64,000 bases of DNA from Spongilla lacustris (taxonomy: Eukaryota; Porifera; Demospongiae; Spongillida; Spongillidae), in NCBI GenBank assembly GCA_949361645.1, contig OX442420.1, positions 1,580,244 through 1,644,243 on the forward strand, in the 5' to 3' direction. Made by a program: the position numbers and the translations under genes. This document shows positions 21,980 to 33,640 of this stretch, piece by piece (positions within the stretch are counted from its first letter, which is position 1; the number at the start of each line of letters is the position of its first letter). Below the pieces are notes generated by a model, which saw only the letters and a list, made by a program, of their open reading frames with translations, searched no databases and was not told the DNA's origin.

Positions 21980-22373
21980 ATGTCTAACCTTCTAAGTCTC
22001 CTTGTGCTGACCATCATAGGAGTTATCATATGTCATCTTATTCAAAGACGACAGGCTGATTCAAAATGCAATGTCACCATCACATCAGTATGCAGAGTAC
22101 TATGGTACATGAACGACACGATAAAGCACTGTCCTAATGGAAGCGCGTGCAACTCGACAGCCATGGTAAATATCCTGTCCGCAATGAGTAATGATTTTTC
22201 TACATGGGTAAGCGTGAGGTGATCAAAAATTGATTCAATGCTTATTGATAAATGTATTTTTGATGCAGGCGTGTGCTCATTGCATCGAATCAAATAGTTC
22301 AAACTTCCGCAATATCTCAGTGGAGCAAATCTGTAACGTCACGTACGACCAACTGACAAATTTATATAATTAG
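21980..22373 (+). CDS. Small cysteine-rich, probably secreted protein (intact, two exons)
   Basis: Exon 1 (21980-22207) ends TGG|gtaagc; a 61-bp intron follows; exon 2 (22269-22373) starts after tgatgcag and ends in TAG, giving 110 residues with the frame kept across the junction. The start is a hydrophobic signal or anchor (MSNLLSLLVLTIIGVIIC) followed by HLIQRRQA. The mature part has seven cysteines in the order C-x7-C-x12-C-x5-C-x20-CxxC-x16-C and about seven N-glycosylation sequons (NVT, NDT, NGS, NST, NSS, NIS, NVT). The exon-2 start is supported by the paralogue at 29069-29179, which shares (A)CxxCI and QICN. Three further copies lie in the window, in the same or divergent orientation. 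The family is unknown to me; a secreted defence, signalling or allorecognition role is possible but not shown. Expression depends on the promoter block just upstream. Confidence 0.75.
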
Positions 22374-23490
22374 AAACTTATTCTATTCTTCTGTTTGTAT
22401 GCTTTATTTCAAACTTTTAAGATTCCACGTAGTGCATCCTATACCGTTATCTAAGATAGTCGAATGCCACCACTTTAAGGTTCAATCGCGCATATATAGC
22501 AACACCGTCTTGATCGCGGAGATCCGTTTTGATTAACTAGCTATAGACGCCCGTTGCAGCTCTCGCATGTATTTTTCTACACCAATACTTCTTTAAAAAA
22601 CAACATTCCGAGTCACGTAGCAACGGAAAACCGGAAATTAAATATTCGGTACTTGAATGAGAGCCATTTAACGATATCAACAGCAGGAATAGATACACTG
22701 AGAGAAAAAGGTGTGAAATTCAAAAAAGTAAGCCCGTCACTGTCTGCATGCGCATCGTTGAAAGCAGTATAAAGAGTCCACTTTTGTCGAAAACGGCCCT
22801 GGCCAAACGCTCAAAAAAGGAACACAAGCAGACAGACTATCCGCGCATACATTTATAAATAGATTAATGATTACACGACGTGACCCGCGGACTCCGTCAA
22901 CAGAAGACAATAAAAAGATGCTTTGTGTTTGTCTAATATACATGTAGCTGTTCTCCTATCCAGTCCCATTATTCTCCGGTTCCGGAGGAATATACAATTA
23001 TATCGACCTTTTTAAAAATTAAATGGCAAAGCAAGTCAAAAAACATAGGGCTGTTGCATACTTATCTTAATGATCTTGTTACCACGTACTGCATATACTG
23101 CCACACACCATACTAACAGTGTACAAATACATGATTATGCATGTGTATTGTACGTATACATTGCAGTTACGCCGCGCACCTGTCAGCACATAACATGCAG
23201 TAACTGCACGTATAATGTGTAGTTGGACCAGATACGAATGAGACACATTCAATGTTTACCAGGCAGCTATTGAATAACGATAATATACGCTGTATAACTT
23301 AGCACTCAAAGGAAGTGATGCGGTGCGACTAACATTGAATGGACATGTGGCAGGGTCCGCAGGGATGATGTCATGATGATATGCTCAAATTCCTGCACGA
23401 CGTACATGATGACACCCACTTACAAGTGTTTAAAGCAATACATGTATACAGAAAACTAATGTTCTAACCGTAAAATTATAAAGTAATATA
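22374..23490. other. Intergenic spacer between duplication copies
   Basis: AT-rich with no conserved block recognised in the other copy and no gene; frames at 22554-22772 and 22737-22943 have no support. It is the junction zone of the tandem duplication. Confidence 0.5.
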
Positions 23491-23494
23491 GAAA

Positions 23495-24018
23495 ATTAAT
23501 AATTATAGTAGACCGTAAATGTAAAGGTTTGAATTTTTCAGTTTTCAATTATATTAATGCACATGCACTATATGACTCTGATATGGAATATGTTTTGAGT
23601 TATACGGGGTGAAGGAGAAGAATAGCATGGAGAATAATGGGTCTGGTCACGAGAAGAGCTATATCAGACAAACACAAAGCATCTTATTGCCTTCTGACAT
23701 CCGATGTCAATCGCGTCGCATTAATCACAAGCGATCGAATAAGCGAGCGTTGCGAGACCCTCTGCAATAACTGATCCGCGATGGTGTGGCTAGATTACAC
23801 TACAAACCTAAACGTCAAAAAAGTGGTAGCATTCTTGATTAGTTACAAAGACTTTCACAGGAACAAGCAGTAATCATATCCTGGATGCTAAAGACAAGAA
23901 GTTTCCGGCTAACACACGTATACTGTATCTGTAAATAATGGGAAACTTATAATTTTATATAGAATATGCTATACAGAACGCATGACTATTCTATAGCCTC
24001 TAGTTAATAATATGGGGT
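23495..24018. repeat. Segmental duplication block R, copy 2
   Basis: Direct-repeat partner of 12535-13068, about 10.96 kb to its right. It marks the start of the second copy of the gene-cluster duplication. Confidence 0.85.
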
Positions 24019-24756
24019 CATTTAAATTTATAGGTACATGTACATGTACCGAGCCATTGATCCCTTAGCGTTTGTTGAGCGGGAGTCAATTAACTATCCC
24101 TACGAATCAATGATCGGGAGTCATTAAAACGAAAGTCATTGGCGCCTGCAGTATGCGACACCGGCCGATATTAATCTCACGCGGTGTGCATGTATTTACA
24201 CATACATGGTGATGCAAGACGCGCGCGACGCCAGTTGCAACTCCTCTATACACCTTGTATAGTATGTCGCTTTACGTATACAGTACAAGTACAATCCCTA
24301 AGATGTGTGTAATTTTGTTGGCATACAGATACCATAACAGTTCCACCCCAACTTCCACGCATGTCTGACAATTTTGCTCCCGCCAATACAATTGTTTGAC
24401 TTAAGGACACGATTGTTGCCTGGCAATCTGCAATCGTCTCGGCAATCATGACAAACATTAAATTGTTACCCATAACAGGCAAATTGTCCGGCATTCTAAG
24501 AAATACAACAGTCTGAACCTATATCCGTGTAATTCGAGTTATGCGAGGCCTGCTACATTAAGAATACTTTCTAATTGTCTTTTTCTTCGGTAAGGACAAT
24601 AAAAGACATCCGATTGTCGGGAGTCCATCGTAGCCTTTGTATGGTAGAATTTGCTTACTTGCTGTTGATGAATAACAGTACCTCTATGTCAATAACAAGT
24701 TAGCCGCACCCTCGCGCATGCGTATAGAACAATGACTGATTTGCAAGTGATTTGTA
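24019..24756. other. Intergenic, no gene recognised
   Basis: Contains ggtacatgtacatgtacc and other CATG-rich words. The minus frame at 24246-24494 has no domain or splice support. Confidence 0.4.
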
Positions 24757-25062
24757 ATCGAGTTACGTTCATATAGGATTTGACCCCGATTATGAATGTC
24801 ATTAAAAACGAGACCCGCGTATAACTTGTTTTTCGAGAATCGGATAGTTTAGCTCTTTGTTGCTGTCGAATCAGAAGGCCAAGACAATCATTTTCATGTT
24901 TAATTCAAGTCGCCAGGTTATTTCCTTTAAGAGAACAATAGAAGCTCCTGTTTTCCTCGTTCCCAGACGGATTTTCTCCTCCGATTTTGTGGGTGAGTAT
25001 AACTCGGGATAGGAACGGTTTTAAAGTGCGCCAATTACACCAATAGCTGTAGAATTTCCCTG
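24757..25062. repeat. Dispersed repeat M, copy 2
   Basis: Partner of 15884-16205, sharing both ends (gagttacgtt ... atttgaccccgattatgaat and ataactcgggataggaac). The interiors are of different length. Confidence 0.75.
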
Positions 25063-25274
25063 CCGACTGCCCCTTGATGTTAGATATATAGATTTGGCAC
25101 AAAACTGCTATACGTAAAAATTACGTCATATATAGTCAAGCATACGTATAATTAGAAACTTGTTATTATATGATCTATATACCCCGGTATATATAATAAT
25201 TATGCAAACATTAATACATGCATTAATTGCTATAATAGTCGTTCGTTGAGTAGTAAAGTTTTTTTTCACGTGAA

Positions 25275-25580
25275 CGAAAGAGGAGAGCCAATCGGCGCGA
25301 GGAATACCTCCAAAATCGCTTGAGACGGAACAGAATTACGAGCTTCTAAGAAGCAAAAGTGTCAAGAGACCAATCAGGCTTCCAAAAGGAGACAATGGTA
25401 CCGAGACAAAATTGGAGATATTATTGGAGAAACCCTTCAGCAGAAGCGTGCGGAAGGGAAGCGCGAGGCGGAGAGGGAACACCCCACCCCAGGAAAAGAA
25501 CTACGAGTTGTGCATGGAATATTTTGGCTCGGCGGAGTTGGTGCGCGTCTTTTAGTCTAGAGCAGCTGTCAATCCAATAA
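25275..25580 (+). pseudogene. Arg/Glu-rich coding remnant
   Basis: Two frames carry highly charged sequence: ERKRRANRREEYLQNRLRR (25275-25350) and then RRQWYRDKIGDIIGETLQQ with RAEGKREAERE (25385-25490), separated by a stop and a frame change. Arg-rich stretches of this kind occur next to helicase or OTU parts of some eukaryotic mobile elements, but no diagnostic domain is present here. Origin uncertain. Confidence 0.3.
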
Positions 25581-25736
25581 GGGCACAGCCACCCATCACT
25601 CCAACAGGGGCACAGTCACCCATCACTCCAACAGGGGCACAGTCACCCATTATACTCCACAGGGCCACAGTCTGACAGGGGCACAGGCACAGCCAACCAT
25701 TACTCCACAGCTGTCTGGCAGGGGCACAGACAACTC
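25576..25736. repeat. 27-bp minisatellite (ggggcacagtcacccatcac)
   Basis: About five units of 27 bp with growing variation towards the right (ggggcacagtcaccc, atcactccaaca). Confidence 0.85.
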
Positions 25737-25739
25737 ATT

Positions 25740-26800
25740 GATAATGAACTAGTGGGTACAATGTAGGACATACATTAGTTGGCTTCTTAGTCTTGTGAGT
25801 ATGGTAGGAAACACTAATTATGTGTTCTCCATGTAGTACATGCATGTACCAACAACATATTAATTGGAATCACACAAGTTTAGTATAGCCACAACTTAGT
25901 ATCAATTTAGAGTTTTAGTTTCATATTACTTGAAGGCAGTATAATGCAGATACACATTCTTGTGGCTCCTTTAACTCCCCGTCGCCCTACGGGTAGGACG
26001 CAAGTTAAAATTAATTTATAGCAAACTCACATGAACAGAGAACAAACCAAAATTTCATTGTACTGTAGAAATAGTTATCAATTCAGAAGATTGCCAAATA
26101 CAGTCAACACTGCATTGCTATTTTCGGTAAATCGTAAAGCAACTTCAAGTCCAAGAAGTAATGTTGGAAAGATCAGAACATCATGTTAAAAGAAGGGGGT
26201 AGAAGGACAGGTCTTTTGCACTAAGCAAATAAAAAGTACATGTACATTGTAGATTTGGAATTTGCTAGCTCCACAAGGGTATGAACGATAGGTATTTGTC
26301 AGTCGCATGTTGCTGGAATAGCAAAGTGAAATTGGAGAAAATCTTGAAAACGTGCAGTGTGTTTTTGGTAAAAATGGCAAAACCGATTAGAGTTAGAACA
26401 CTACCATAGAATTTATAAAGTAGCACACACATCATGCTTCAAAAAACATTCAAAAAAAGTTATACTTGTCGTTATGTTTTCTGTGACAATTAAATTCTAC
26501 ACATAATGCAATTTTAAGAACAGCATCCGCATCGTGTAACCAAGGGTGTGATTTAAAAAACAGATTGACAATTGGTAAATTTAGCACGATCGACACATCA
26601 AACAACAGTACAGAAATGGATGCCAAAAACCTGCATTTCTATTTATAATGAATTTTCAAATATTGGTCCTTTGCGTAGGACTTGGACCTGGGGAATTAAG
26701 GTTAAGTAAATGCAGATAATTCAATTGTATGCATCCACCTCCTTTCCCACTGTAGCTACTTACTGTATGAACCCAAGGATAGTGTTCTAAGGGAGTATAA
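25740..26800. other. Intergenic, no gene recognised
   Basis: AT-rich DNA; only short frames without domains. Confidence 0.4.
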
Positions 26801-26814
26801 GGGTGGCCTCGAAA

Positions 26815-27622
26815 TAGCTATTGTATAAGGAATAGCACTTGTTAGATGAGTTAAATGATGCCTTTTGTAAAACTCACATGTTAGTCTAGTTAGCACAGGT
26901 AAGTTGCTTAACAAGGCACTGAACATACTCGTATTAAGACACTTACTTGTTCCCGTGACTGCGCGCTATCCAGTTGGAAGCATCGCGCTGCAGGAGCTTG
27001 AATGAAAGAGTGAACAAGGAGATGAATCAACATGGTGCACATACGTGCATACCAAATAAGGGAGTGGTGCGTTACGTGTGCCGCAATTTTTTTTTTTTTT
27101 CCACGATTTAGATATTACATGTAGTCTAATAAATTATTGCTCTAATACTGGTATCTATGATTCCATGGAACATGGAAATATTACGTCATGACGATAGCTT
27201 GCTTTCATGCCCAAGCTCCAGAATATAGGTACATCAGACTGGCGGACACGTCACGAAGAACAGAGAGTTTGATCGGGAGGGGGATGTGGAGATGGGCTTC
27301 TAAACACGAGTCCAGATTCTTGTCCATCCGTTCCATGATCAGAAAAAGTAGAAGTTGCATGAATTTCTACATGATGTTAGTGCTTGATACAATAAAATTA
27401 GCGGATAGTGACATTCTAGCAGGGGTAAGGTACCATACAGCTAATTCAAAGCTTTACTTCTATGACACCTCTTACAACCACACAAAGCAGCTTGGATCTA
27501 TACCAGTAGACCTCAATGGTAGGAGTGTGGTGGCAGAGGAGGTAGGCAACATGCATTGTGGCAGTATGCATGTGTCCACTGAAATGGAAATGCATAAAAG
27601 AATGTCAGCTGCTCACAACTGA
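26815..27622 (+). CDS. Duplicated block E, copy 2, with an unrecognised open frame
   Basis: The open frame 27188-27622 (144 residues, ATG at 27188, stop TGA) includes SCMNFYMMLVLDTIKLADSD, then a segment with LYFYDTSYNHTKQLGSIPVD and SVVAEEVGNM that has ordinary globular composition. Duplication copy 1 (17126-17420) has the same start and end words but lacks the middle. A further frame at 27722-27835 (VDELVECLGLKDNVPELFSK) resembles a helical interaction domain. I do not recognise the family. It may be an exon of a host gene or a decayed one; conservation between copies is not in favour of an active gene. Confidence 0.35.
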
Positions 27623-27837
27623 GTTAGAAATAGACACAGCAGCACCTCACTATCCTGTGTTAAGGGGCTTCCTTTGGAAACTTTTATTCTGTCCACAAAA
27701 AAAACACATGACAAACTATTGATGCAGTGGCGATGTTGATGAACTGGTGGAGTGCCTTGGTTTGAAGGATAACGTACCTGAGTTATTCAGCAAGGAAGGT
27801 TCAGAGCATGCCGTAATCAGCGAAGACCTTTCCTGTC

Positions 27838-27905
27838 ACTATGCCTACTACTACCCCTATTCCTCCCCTTACTTACCACTACACCTACTCCTCCCCTTAC
27901 AGGTG
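27838..27905 (+). repeat. Short form of the cctactacta minisatellite
   Basis: Two to three units equivalent to the 600-bp array at 17425-17995 in duplication copy 1. Confidence 0.8.
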
Positions 27906-28029
27906 TACGTACCACTAGATAGTAGCATATGTGATCAGTGTAAAAATGTCTGTTGCAACATGAGTTATGAAATTCAGTTAATACATTTTTGAAAGCATAT
28001 GCATCCGGTTATGAATAAAAAGCAATGAA

Positions 28030-28317
28030 ACAAGTATATAAAAACGTTCTCTATGAGAAAGTTGGTGGTATATAGGATTTGAAGGCAATAGTGGTGTAAA
28101 AAGTAGGGAAACAAAGGTTGAATGATAAGGAAAAACGAAATAGTCCTATATTTAGCCAGCACTCAGTGGAACATTACATTGTGCATGCATGTACTAAATA
28201 TAGGACTATATCGTTTTTTATTATTCAACCCTTGTTTCCCTGCTTTTTACATACCTATTGCCTTCAAATCCTATATACCACCAACTTTCTCAAAAGAGAA
28301 TGTTTTTATATACTTGT
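28030..28317. mobile_element. 288-bp hairpin MITE H, copy 2
   Basis: Inverted arms begin acaagtatataaaaacgttc and end with the complement. It sits after the same flank (tatgaataaaaa(g/c)caatgaa) as copy 1 at 18523-18814, so the insertion predates the duplication. The arms match each other better at some sites than they match the other copy (aagtataT here, aagtaaaT there). Confidence 0.88.
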
Positions 28318-28319
28318 GT

Positions 28320-28895
28320 ACCAGAATGTTATCGCCTATATTCTGGTACGGTATGAATCACTTGTGAAATCAATAACTAATTCCTCGCGTTTTTTCCTTG
28401 AGATACTGCAATTATACTTGACCCATTGTAGACATGCGCGCCTCAGCTATATGTTCAACTGCGTGACGCTGCATTGTTAGAAGCGGTACATCATTCTGAG
28501 GAACGAATGAACTTCGAAACAAACATTCTGTCGCAATAGATTTACTCGATTCATTTTATGGAGACCTCCACTTATTAGATGTGCCAGAAGTGAGCGACAA
28601 AGTCTTTGGCACGAATAGTGCACTCACTGTCCCCCGTAATTAAGGGGTTACATGAATCTCAAGAAACTGATAGATACAGGACTGACATGTGCATACTGAA
28701 TTTGAACTATTTCTGTAACCTGTGTCATTTGTCTAAGAACACAAAGGAGTGAAGGAGAATAATAATCAGTTGGATTCCATGCAAAAAAAAAAAAAGAACA
28801 TTCAACCACGGAAGATATGGTGGAGCAAGGCTAAAGAAAAAAGTTTGGGTTGAAAGATACGGATATTACAGGTGATGTAAAAATTATAATCCATT
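28320..28895. other. Intergenic, no gene recognised
   Basis: No supported frame; a 13-A run at 28784. Confidence 0.4.
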
Positions 28896-28899
28896 GGAG

Positions 28900-29068
28900 C
28901 TCTTTTGATAGACACTGTAAATAATGTTGCAGTACGTAGGGTTAAAAATAGGTGATGGAACATTTATCAAATACGAACAGATCATGAGTCTGATCAATGA
29001 TGATAACAAATTGTTAGTTGATCTCTAACAATTATATATGTATATAATGAATATAACATTGTGGAAGT
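28900..29068. repeat. Duplicated segment D, copy 2 (empty site)
   Basis: Matches 15150-15750 without the 438-bp foldback element. The uninterrupted target reads gagtctgatcaatgatgataac. It is the 3' flank of the gene at 29069-29494. Confidence 0.85.
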
Positions 29069-29494
29069 TCAAGCACTTGTATATGTGTTACAGATTTGCG
29101 TCAATGTGATACTGTTGCAGTTGGGACTACTTGGTGTAGGGGACGAGATGCAGCGGAGACACGCCCCTGATCCATTCATCTGAATCAAATATATGTACAT
29201 GTATATCATCAAAACAACACATGTACACATCCATCTCACTTATCACCTTACACTTACCCATGCAGAAAAATCATTTTGTATTGCAGACAGAATGTTCCCC
29301 AATGCTGTCGTGTTGCACGCGGTTCCAATCGGGCAATGTTGTATCGTGTCGTTTAGGTACCATAGTATCTTGCACACCGATGTGATGGTTCCACACGCAG
29401 GGTCTGTAACTATACTAGTCCCTCGTCTTTGAATAGGATGACATATAATACCTCCTATGATGGTGAGTATCAGGAGACTTAGAAGGTTAGACAT
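29069..29494 (-). CDS. Small cysteine-rich, probably secreted protein (intact, two exons)
   Basis: Exon 1 (29494 down to 29258) ends TGG|gtaagt; a 78-bp intron ends in ttgattcag; exon 2 runs from 29179 to 29069 and stops with TGA, giving 115 residues. The N-terminal hydrophobic segment (MSNLLSLLILTIIGGIIC) is nearly identical to that of the plus-strand gene at 21980. Cysteines follow C-x6-C-x12-C-x5-C, then GACLRC (CxxC) and QIC, with one extra cysteine in exon 2. Sequons include NDT, NTT and NGS. It is about 60-65 percent like its plus-strand paralogue in exon 1 but much more diverged in exon 2, with differing loop length. Upstream on the minus strand lie the TATA-like gtgtatatataat (29556-29568) and the shared gtcccttgtaat block. 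Role unknown. Confidence 0.75.
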
Positions 29495-29555
29495 GGTGCA
29501 GTATTGCCTTTGAAATGCAGCTAGAAGGTTGAGATGGACCAAAGTCGTAAAGATC

Positions 29556-29610
29556 AAATTATATATACACTTAAATTATTACAAGGGACACTACCGATGG
29601 TTGCATTAAG
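29556..29610 (-). promoter_or_regulatory. Promoter block of the minus-strand gene
   Basis: Reading on the minus strand: ttaatgcaacc, atcggtagtgtcccttgtaat and then gtgtatatataat, followed about 60-70 bp later by the start codon. It matches the plus-gene promoter in order and spacing. The octamer is changed to atgcaacc. Confidence 0.55.
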
Positions 29611-29654
29611 TGTATCTCTGTATTAGGTTTCATAAAGTGGTGATTCCCTTGACA

Positions 29655-29998
29655 TGATACATGTATATACTGTTCAGGGAAGGCAAGGGAAATCGTTCTT
29701 GCGTTTAGGCCTAAAGAGGAATCTTACAATAAGATTTCCCATGCCCGAATTACCATGCAAGTTAGTCGGTGTAATTGCAAAGCAATTCCAACGAAGCCCT
29801 TCTTCAGGTATGAAATCATATCAAAAGTATCCGTTATAATGTATATCTATATTAATTTAACGCACCATGTGATTGTAAATATGATATATAAATACACAAC
29901 CATAGCCTTACACGTACAGCTCCTATGAGTACGAGCATCAAGAGCTTATAAATGGCGTTGTATTCTTGCCACCAAAGATCCTGACATAAAAATATTCA
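29655..29998. other. Intergenic upstream of the minus-strand gene
   Basis: Holds words shared with 19330-19830 of copy 1 (gggaaatcgttcttgcgttta, ctcctatgagtacgagca). No gene. Confidence 0.5.
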
Positions 29999-30075
29999 TT
30001 AGTGTAAGGGACATCACCAATGGTTGCATACATACCTGCATTACTGCATTAGGATTCATAAAGCGGTAATACCCA
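29999..30075. repeat. Extra copy of the family promoter block
   Basis: gtgtaagggacatcaccaat ... ggttgcat ... attaggattcataaagcgg repeats the sequence found upstream of the minus-strand gene, with no coding copy next to it. It may be a leftover of another duplication. Confidence 0.5.
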
Positions 30076-30144
30076 CATGCAATTTGTTATTACAGCGTTA
30101 AAAATGAAGCATCCTGGTTTCGACGCGAGTAAAATGAAATTACC

Positions 30145-30760
30145 TAGTAATAATAGCATTTAAAACATCTCATTATTAATTCAAATCAAAGGTTTAACTT
30201 CAAGGCCTACTGGGTATGAAAAGCCTATCTAAGGATGACACCGCTTTAGCTGCCTCCGTGTCGTTGGCTCCCATGCGTCTGTTGGATTATTGTAGTTGCG
30301 GTGTATTTTTCGTTAAAATGGAGAGCATGATTTCTGGGATGTGGCTTGTACATGCAGTTTGGAAAAAAAATAAAAAAATAAAAGCCAATTTAATGTGTAG
30401 TGACCCCTGAATCAGCAAGTAGTGACCAGGTACAAAGACAATGACAGTACAGAACGTACAGCATTTATACACACATATGCACATGCGCACAACATGTATA
30501 CATCGGAAGGTAAGACAGTCACATGTTTCAGTGGCCAGCTTGGGACACTACATATGCAATGGCTCAGAATCTGGGTATTGCATGCATGGCAGATAGCGCA
30601 TGTGCGCTAACTCCCACCAGTTAATTAATGCATGAGCTACATTAAATTTATATATTTATATCCCGCTGCGGTTGTCCTGGTGTGAAACCTAAGATGGTAT
30701 AGTGAAGTACATGGCATTGTGCTGAATGATTTCAATCGATTAGGGGCGTGCCCATGCACT
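30145..30760. repeat. Duplicated intergenic block, copy 2
   Basis: Partner of 20950-21390, including cccgctgcggttgtcctggt and tgctgaatgatttcaatcgat. Confidence 0.85.
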
Positions 30761-32335
30761 GTGCATCGTGTCAATATGTTCCTATTGCAGCAGTATCATC
30801 GCCATGCATTGGAGCAAATCTTAAACATACAACCAACGTTGTTTTAAACCGCCACACCGGCCTAATCCAATGTAGGTGCTATATAAAAAGCAATACTAGC
30901 CTGTAAATTATAGGTATACTGATGAGCGGTTCAGCAATAGCTAGGTGTTGAATATTCTTTACAATACATGTATATCTTCAACCATACAATTTTCACGTCG
31001 AATCTAGCATGCTGCAAAGAAATCGCATCAAACGTTTGTTCAGAAGATTCAAGCTCAGTTTCCATCAATTTTATGCCTAGTACATGTGTATGTATATAAA
31101 TGCATGTACATGTAAGTGACTCATATGAAATTCATTTCTCATTAACTACACATTTCACTTTTGCCTTTCCTTTGGCAGATTGGCCCCATAGACATATTAA
31201 GGCATTTTCCTGGCAAGAAATTAAAATTTATTACCAATCCCCTTGCAAAGAGTAGGAGTCACAATTGTAAAGAATCTTTAGAACAATGTCAGCCTTGAAT
31301 ATTGTAAAAATGTGGGAAGTTGTTAATAAATATTCACACAACTATGTGCGTTCCTTGAATAGGCTGAGCAAGCACAGACTTATAATGATTGGCAAGTGTT
31401 AATTGTAAGTAGAGTTAATGCGCAGTGAATGCACATTTATTGCCTTAAGTGTAATGCACTGTCATGAAAGCAGTTGGTACCGAGTGATGAAATTTAAAAT
31501 GGTAATACTGTCTCATGCCCACATTGGTATGCTGGAATATGATTTAGTATGGGGAATGGGCCGGATCGTGTCCCCATCATTCAGAGCACTGCATTGCACA
31601 AGTTACTTTTCTTTTGAATATTGGATGTAATGTCACGGTTATATGTCAATTGTTGCTCTGATGCTACTCCAGAGTACTGGTTAATCGTATGCTTGCTAAA
31701 GGATTGACTGATTGGAATTTACCATCGAGGATTATTTTATTTTTCTTCGTTGATTTCTTTGGCTCTTAACTTTAACTCTTTATGTAGTGCTGTTGCGATA
31801 CATATGACCCGCCAGAGCATGCTCAATTTCAGCAGTATATCTCAGACTCCTGGTTCGCATTATGTTACTGTATCATGTAACTTGATATGATCAAAATGGC
31901 CGACCAGCTGCACAGAAATAAATAAATACTCGAGCCATGGTCCATTTTTCGAGCCCCTCCCCCCCCCCCCCCCCCCCCCCCCCCCCCGCCCCGATAAATC
32001 ATAATCATCAACCTAGAGGAACATACCTAGCATTAAAAAGTTACATGCATGCGAGCTGTGTTTTCATCACCGCGCTTTTTATATTTTTAGATTCGTTTAA
32101 ATGCGGTCAAGGGCAGTAGTTATTCTCAATAACCAGGCGGCAAATTAATGTTGCTTGGCAGCTGATGTAAATTTTGACAATCGTCAGTGTTGAGAGCATA
32201 TAATGCAAATGTTATGCTGTGGATCCCTCTAGCGTAGGTATGAAAGTTGCACAAGAATCGATGTCATATACGCATAACGTCATACAAAACATGAATGCTG
32301 ACAATAAAACATGAATGCTGACAATAAAACATGAA
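30761..32335. other. DNA present only in copy 2, no gene recognised
   Basis: About 1.8 kb (to roughly 32560) with no equivalent in copy 1. It contains a 3x repeat of acaataaaacatgaa(t/c)gctg at 32285-32345 and a poly-C run at 31960-31987. The short frames have no domains. Confidence 0.45.
31960..31987. repeat. Poly-C run
   Basis: About 28 C with a single interruption. Confidence 0.9.
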
Positions 32336-32359
32336 CGCTGACAATATGTCATGTCAACA

Positions 32360-32474
32360 ACCCCCCGCCCCCCCCCCCCCCCCCCCCCCGCTTGTTGAAT
32401 CGGCCAAAAGCGGACAACGTATTCACGGCTATCAAATGGCGCCCCCCTTGCCCTATCCTGGTGGGGGCGCCCAT
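32360..32474 (-). mobile_element. Truncated copy of the catgggcgcccc MITE
   Basis: On the minus strand it starts catgggcgcccccac, has gccatttgatagcc and gtccgcttttggccgattc, and then runs into a poly-G tract, as at 17521-17650. The far end beyond the G run is missing. Confidence 0.75.
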
Positions 32475-32574
32475 GAGATCGTCTCTGTTGGATGCACCAT
32501 ACATGTAATTATTTTATCTGCGTGCATGTACATGGACATATTGACAGTAGTTATGATCATTAATTGTGTCGGAA

Positions 32575-33640
32575 GAAGCCGCATGAATCAAAGCCTGCGC
32601 CCAACACAAGTACGTAAACATTGAAATTCTTCCTAGTAAGGCGCGGTAGGTTACCTAGCAATGCTTATCTCACATGTACACAGTGATACTTTACTTAGGC
32701 TGCCTAGCAATACCATGCTTACATGGAGGAATGCATTTACGGTAATGGTCATGATTTATACGCCAACAAAGTACGTAAATGTACATGCACATGTATTTGT
32801 ACATTTGTGGGAGATTTAGCACACACAATGCTACTTTTTGCATTACTCCATGTTGCAGGTATACGTGCATGTACATGCGGAGATTATAAATGTGCAATTG
32901 AAATGGAAGCAATCAGCTTGTGATTATATATGTCAGTATAATATAAGACACTTTAGAAATAAGGCAATAGTCTTTTACTTTCTGGCTAATTTATTTCCTA
33001 ACCTTATGGCAAGAGTTTGTTCTATGCCTGCTAAGGAAATAAAATTCCAGTGCATGAAAGATCGTGCTTATCAATCAGATATATTTACTTTGTGAAGAAA
33101 TGGCTGAAATTCATGTGTACAAAATCGTAATAACATGAATTTGAGTACAAGTGCACTTTGTTTTGTTCTCAAACCAATGTACGACTCGGCTAAACCCAAA
33201 GATTTTTATTCATTACTATTATTCTCAATTTACCATTTTGGATTATGTATTTTCGTGTCATCATTCGTATTTTGCTTTAGACTTTTAGCATTATTTGTAT
33301 ATTTTATAATTTTATCTCTCTGAAACGGATAGCACAAAATCTAAACAAATCAACAGGATTTACCTAATAGGGTTTCAAGCCGCTAACTGCAGTGACAGGC
33401 ATCGTCTAATTCATACAAGGGAAATTTAGCAACTAGTTTCCTATGCAACCCTACACCAATTTCCCTTTGCCTGAATAATAATATGTCCCAATGCGTTATG
33501 AATTCTATATCTGATACACTTAAATGCAAACGGCGGTGATGGCCCTTATAATAAATAAAGTGTATATCTAGTAAAGTTTGATGTTCACTACTTTGGTCCA
33601 TATCAGTCGTGTAGCTGCATTTCAAAGGCAACATTGTACC
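32575..33640. repeat. Duplicated block upstream of the plus-strand gene, copy 2
   Basis: 32590-32755 and 33345-33640 match 21410-21600 and 21700-21980 (gcatcgtcta, cctatgcaaccctacacc, gcgttatgaattc). Between 32760 and 33330 lies DNA without a partner, with frames (32838-33095, 33135-33323) that show no known domain. Confidence 0.75.
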
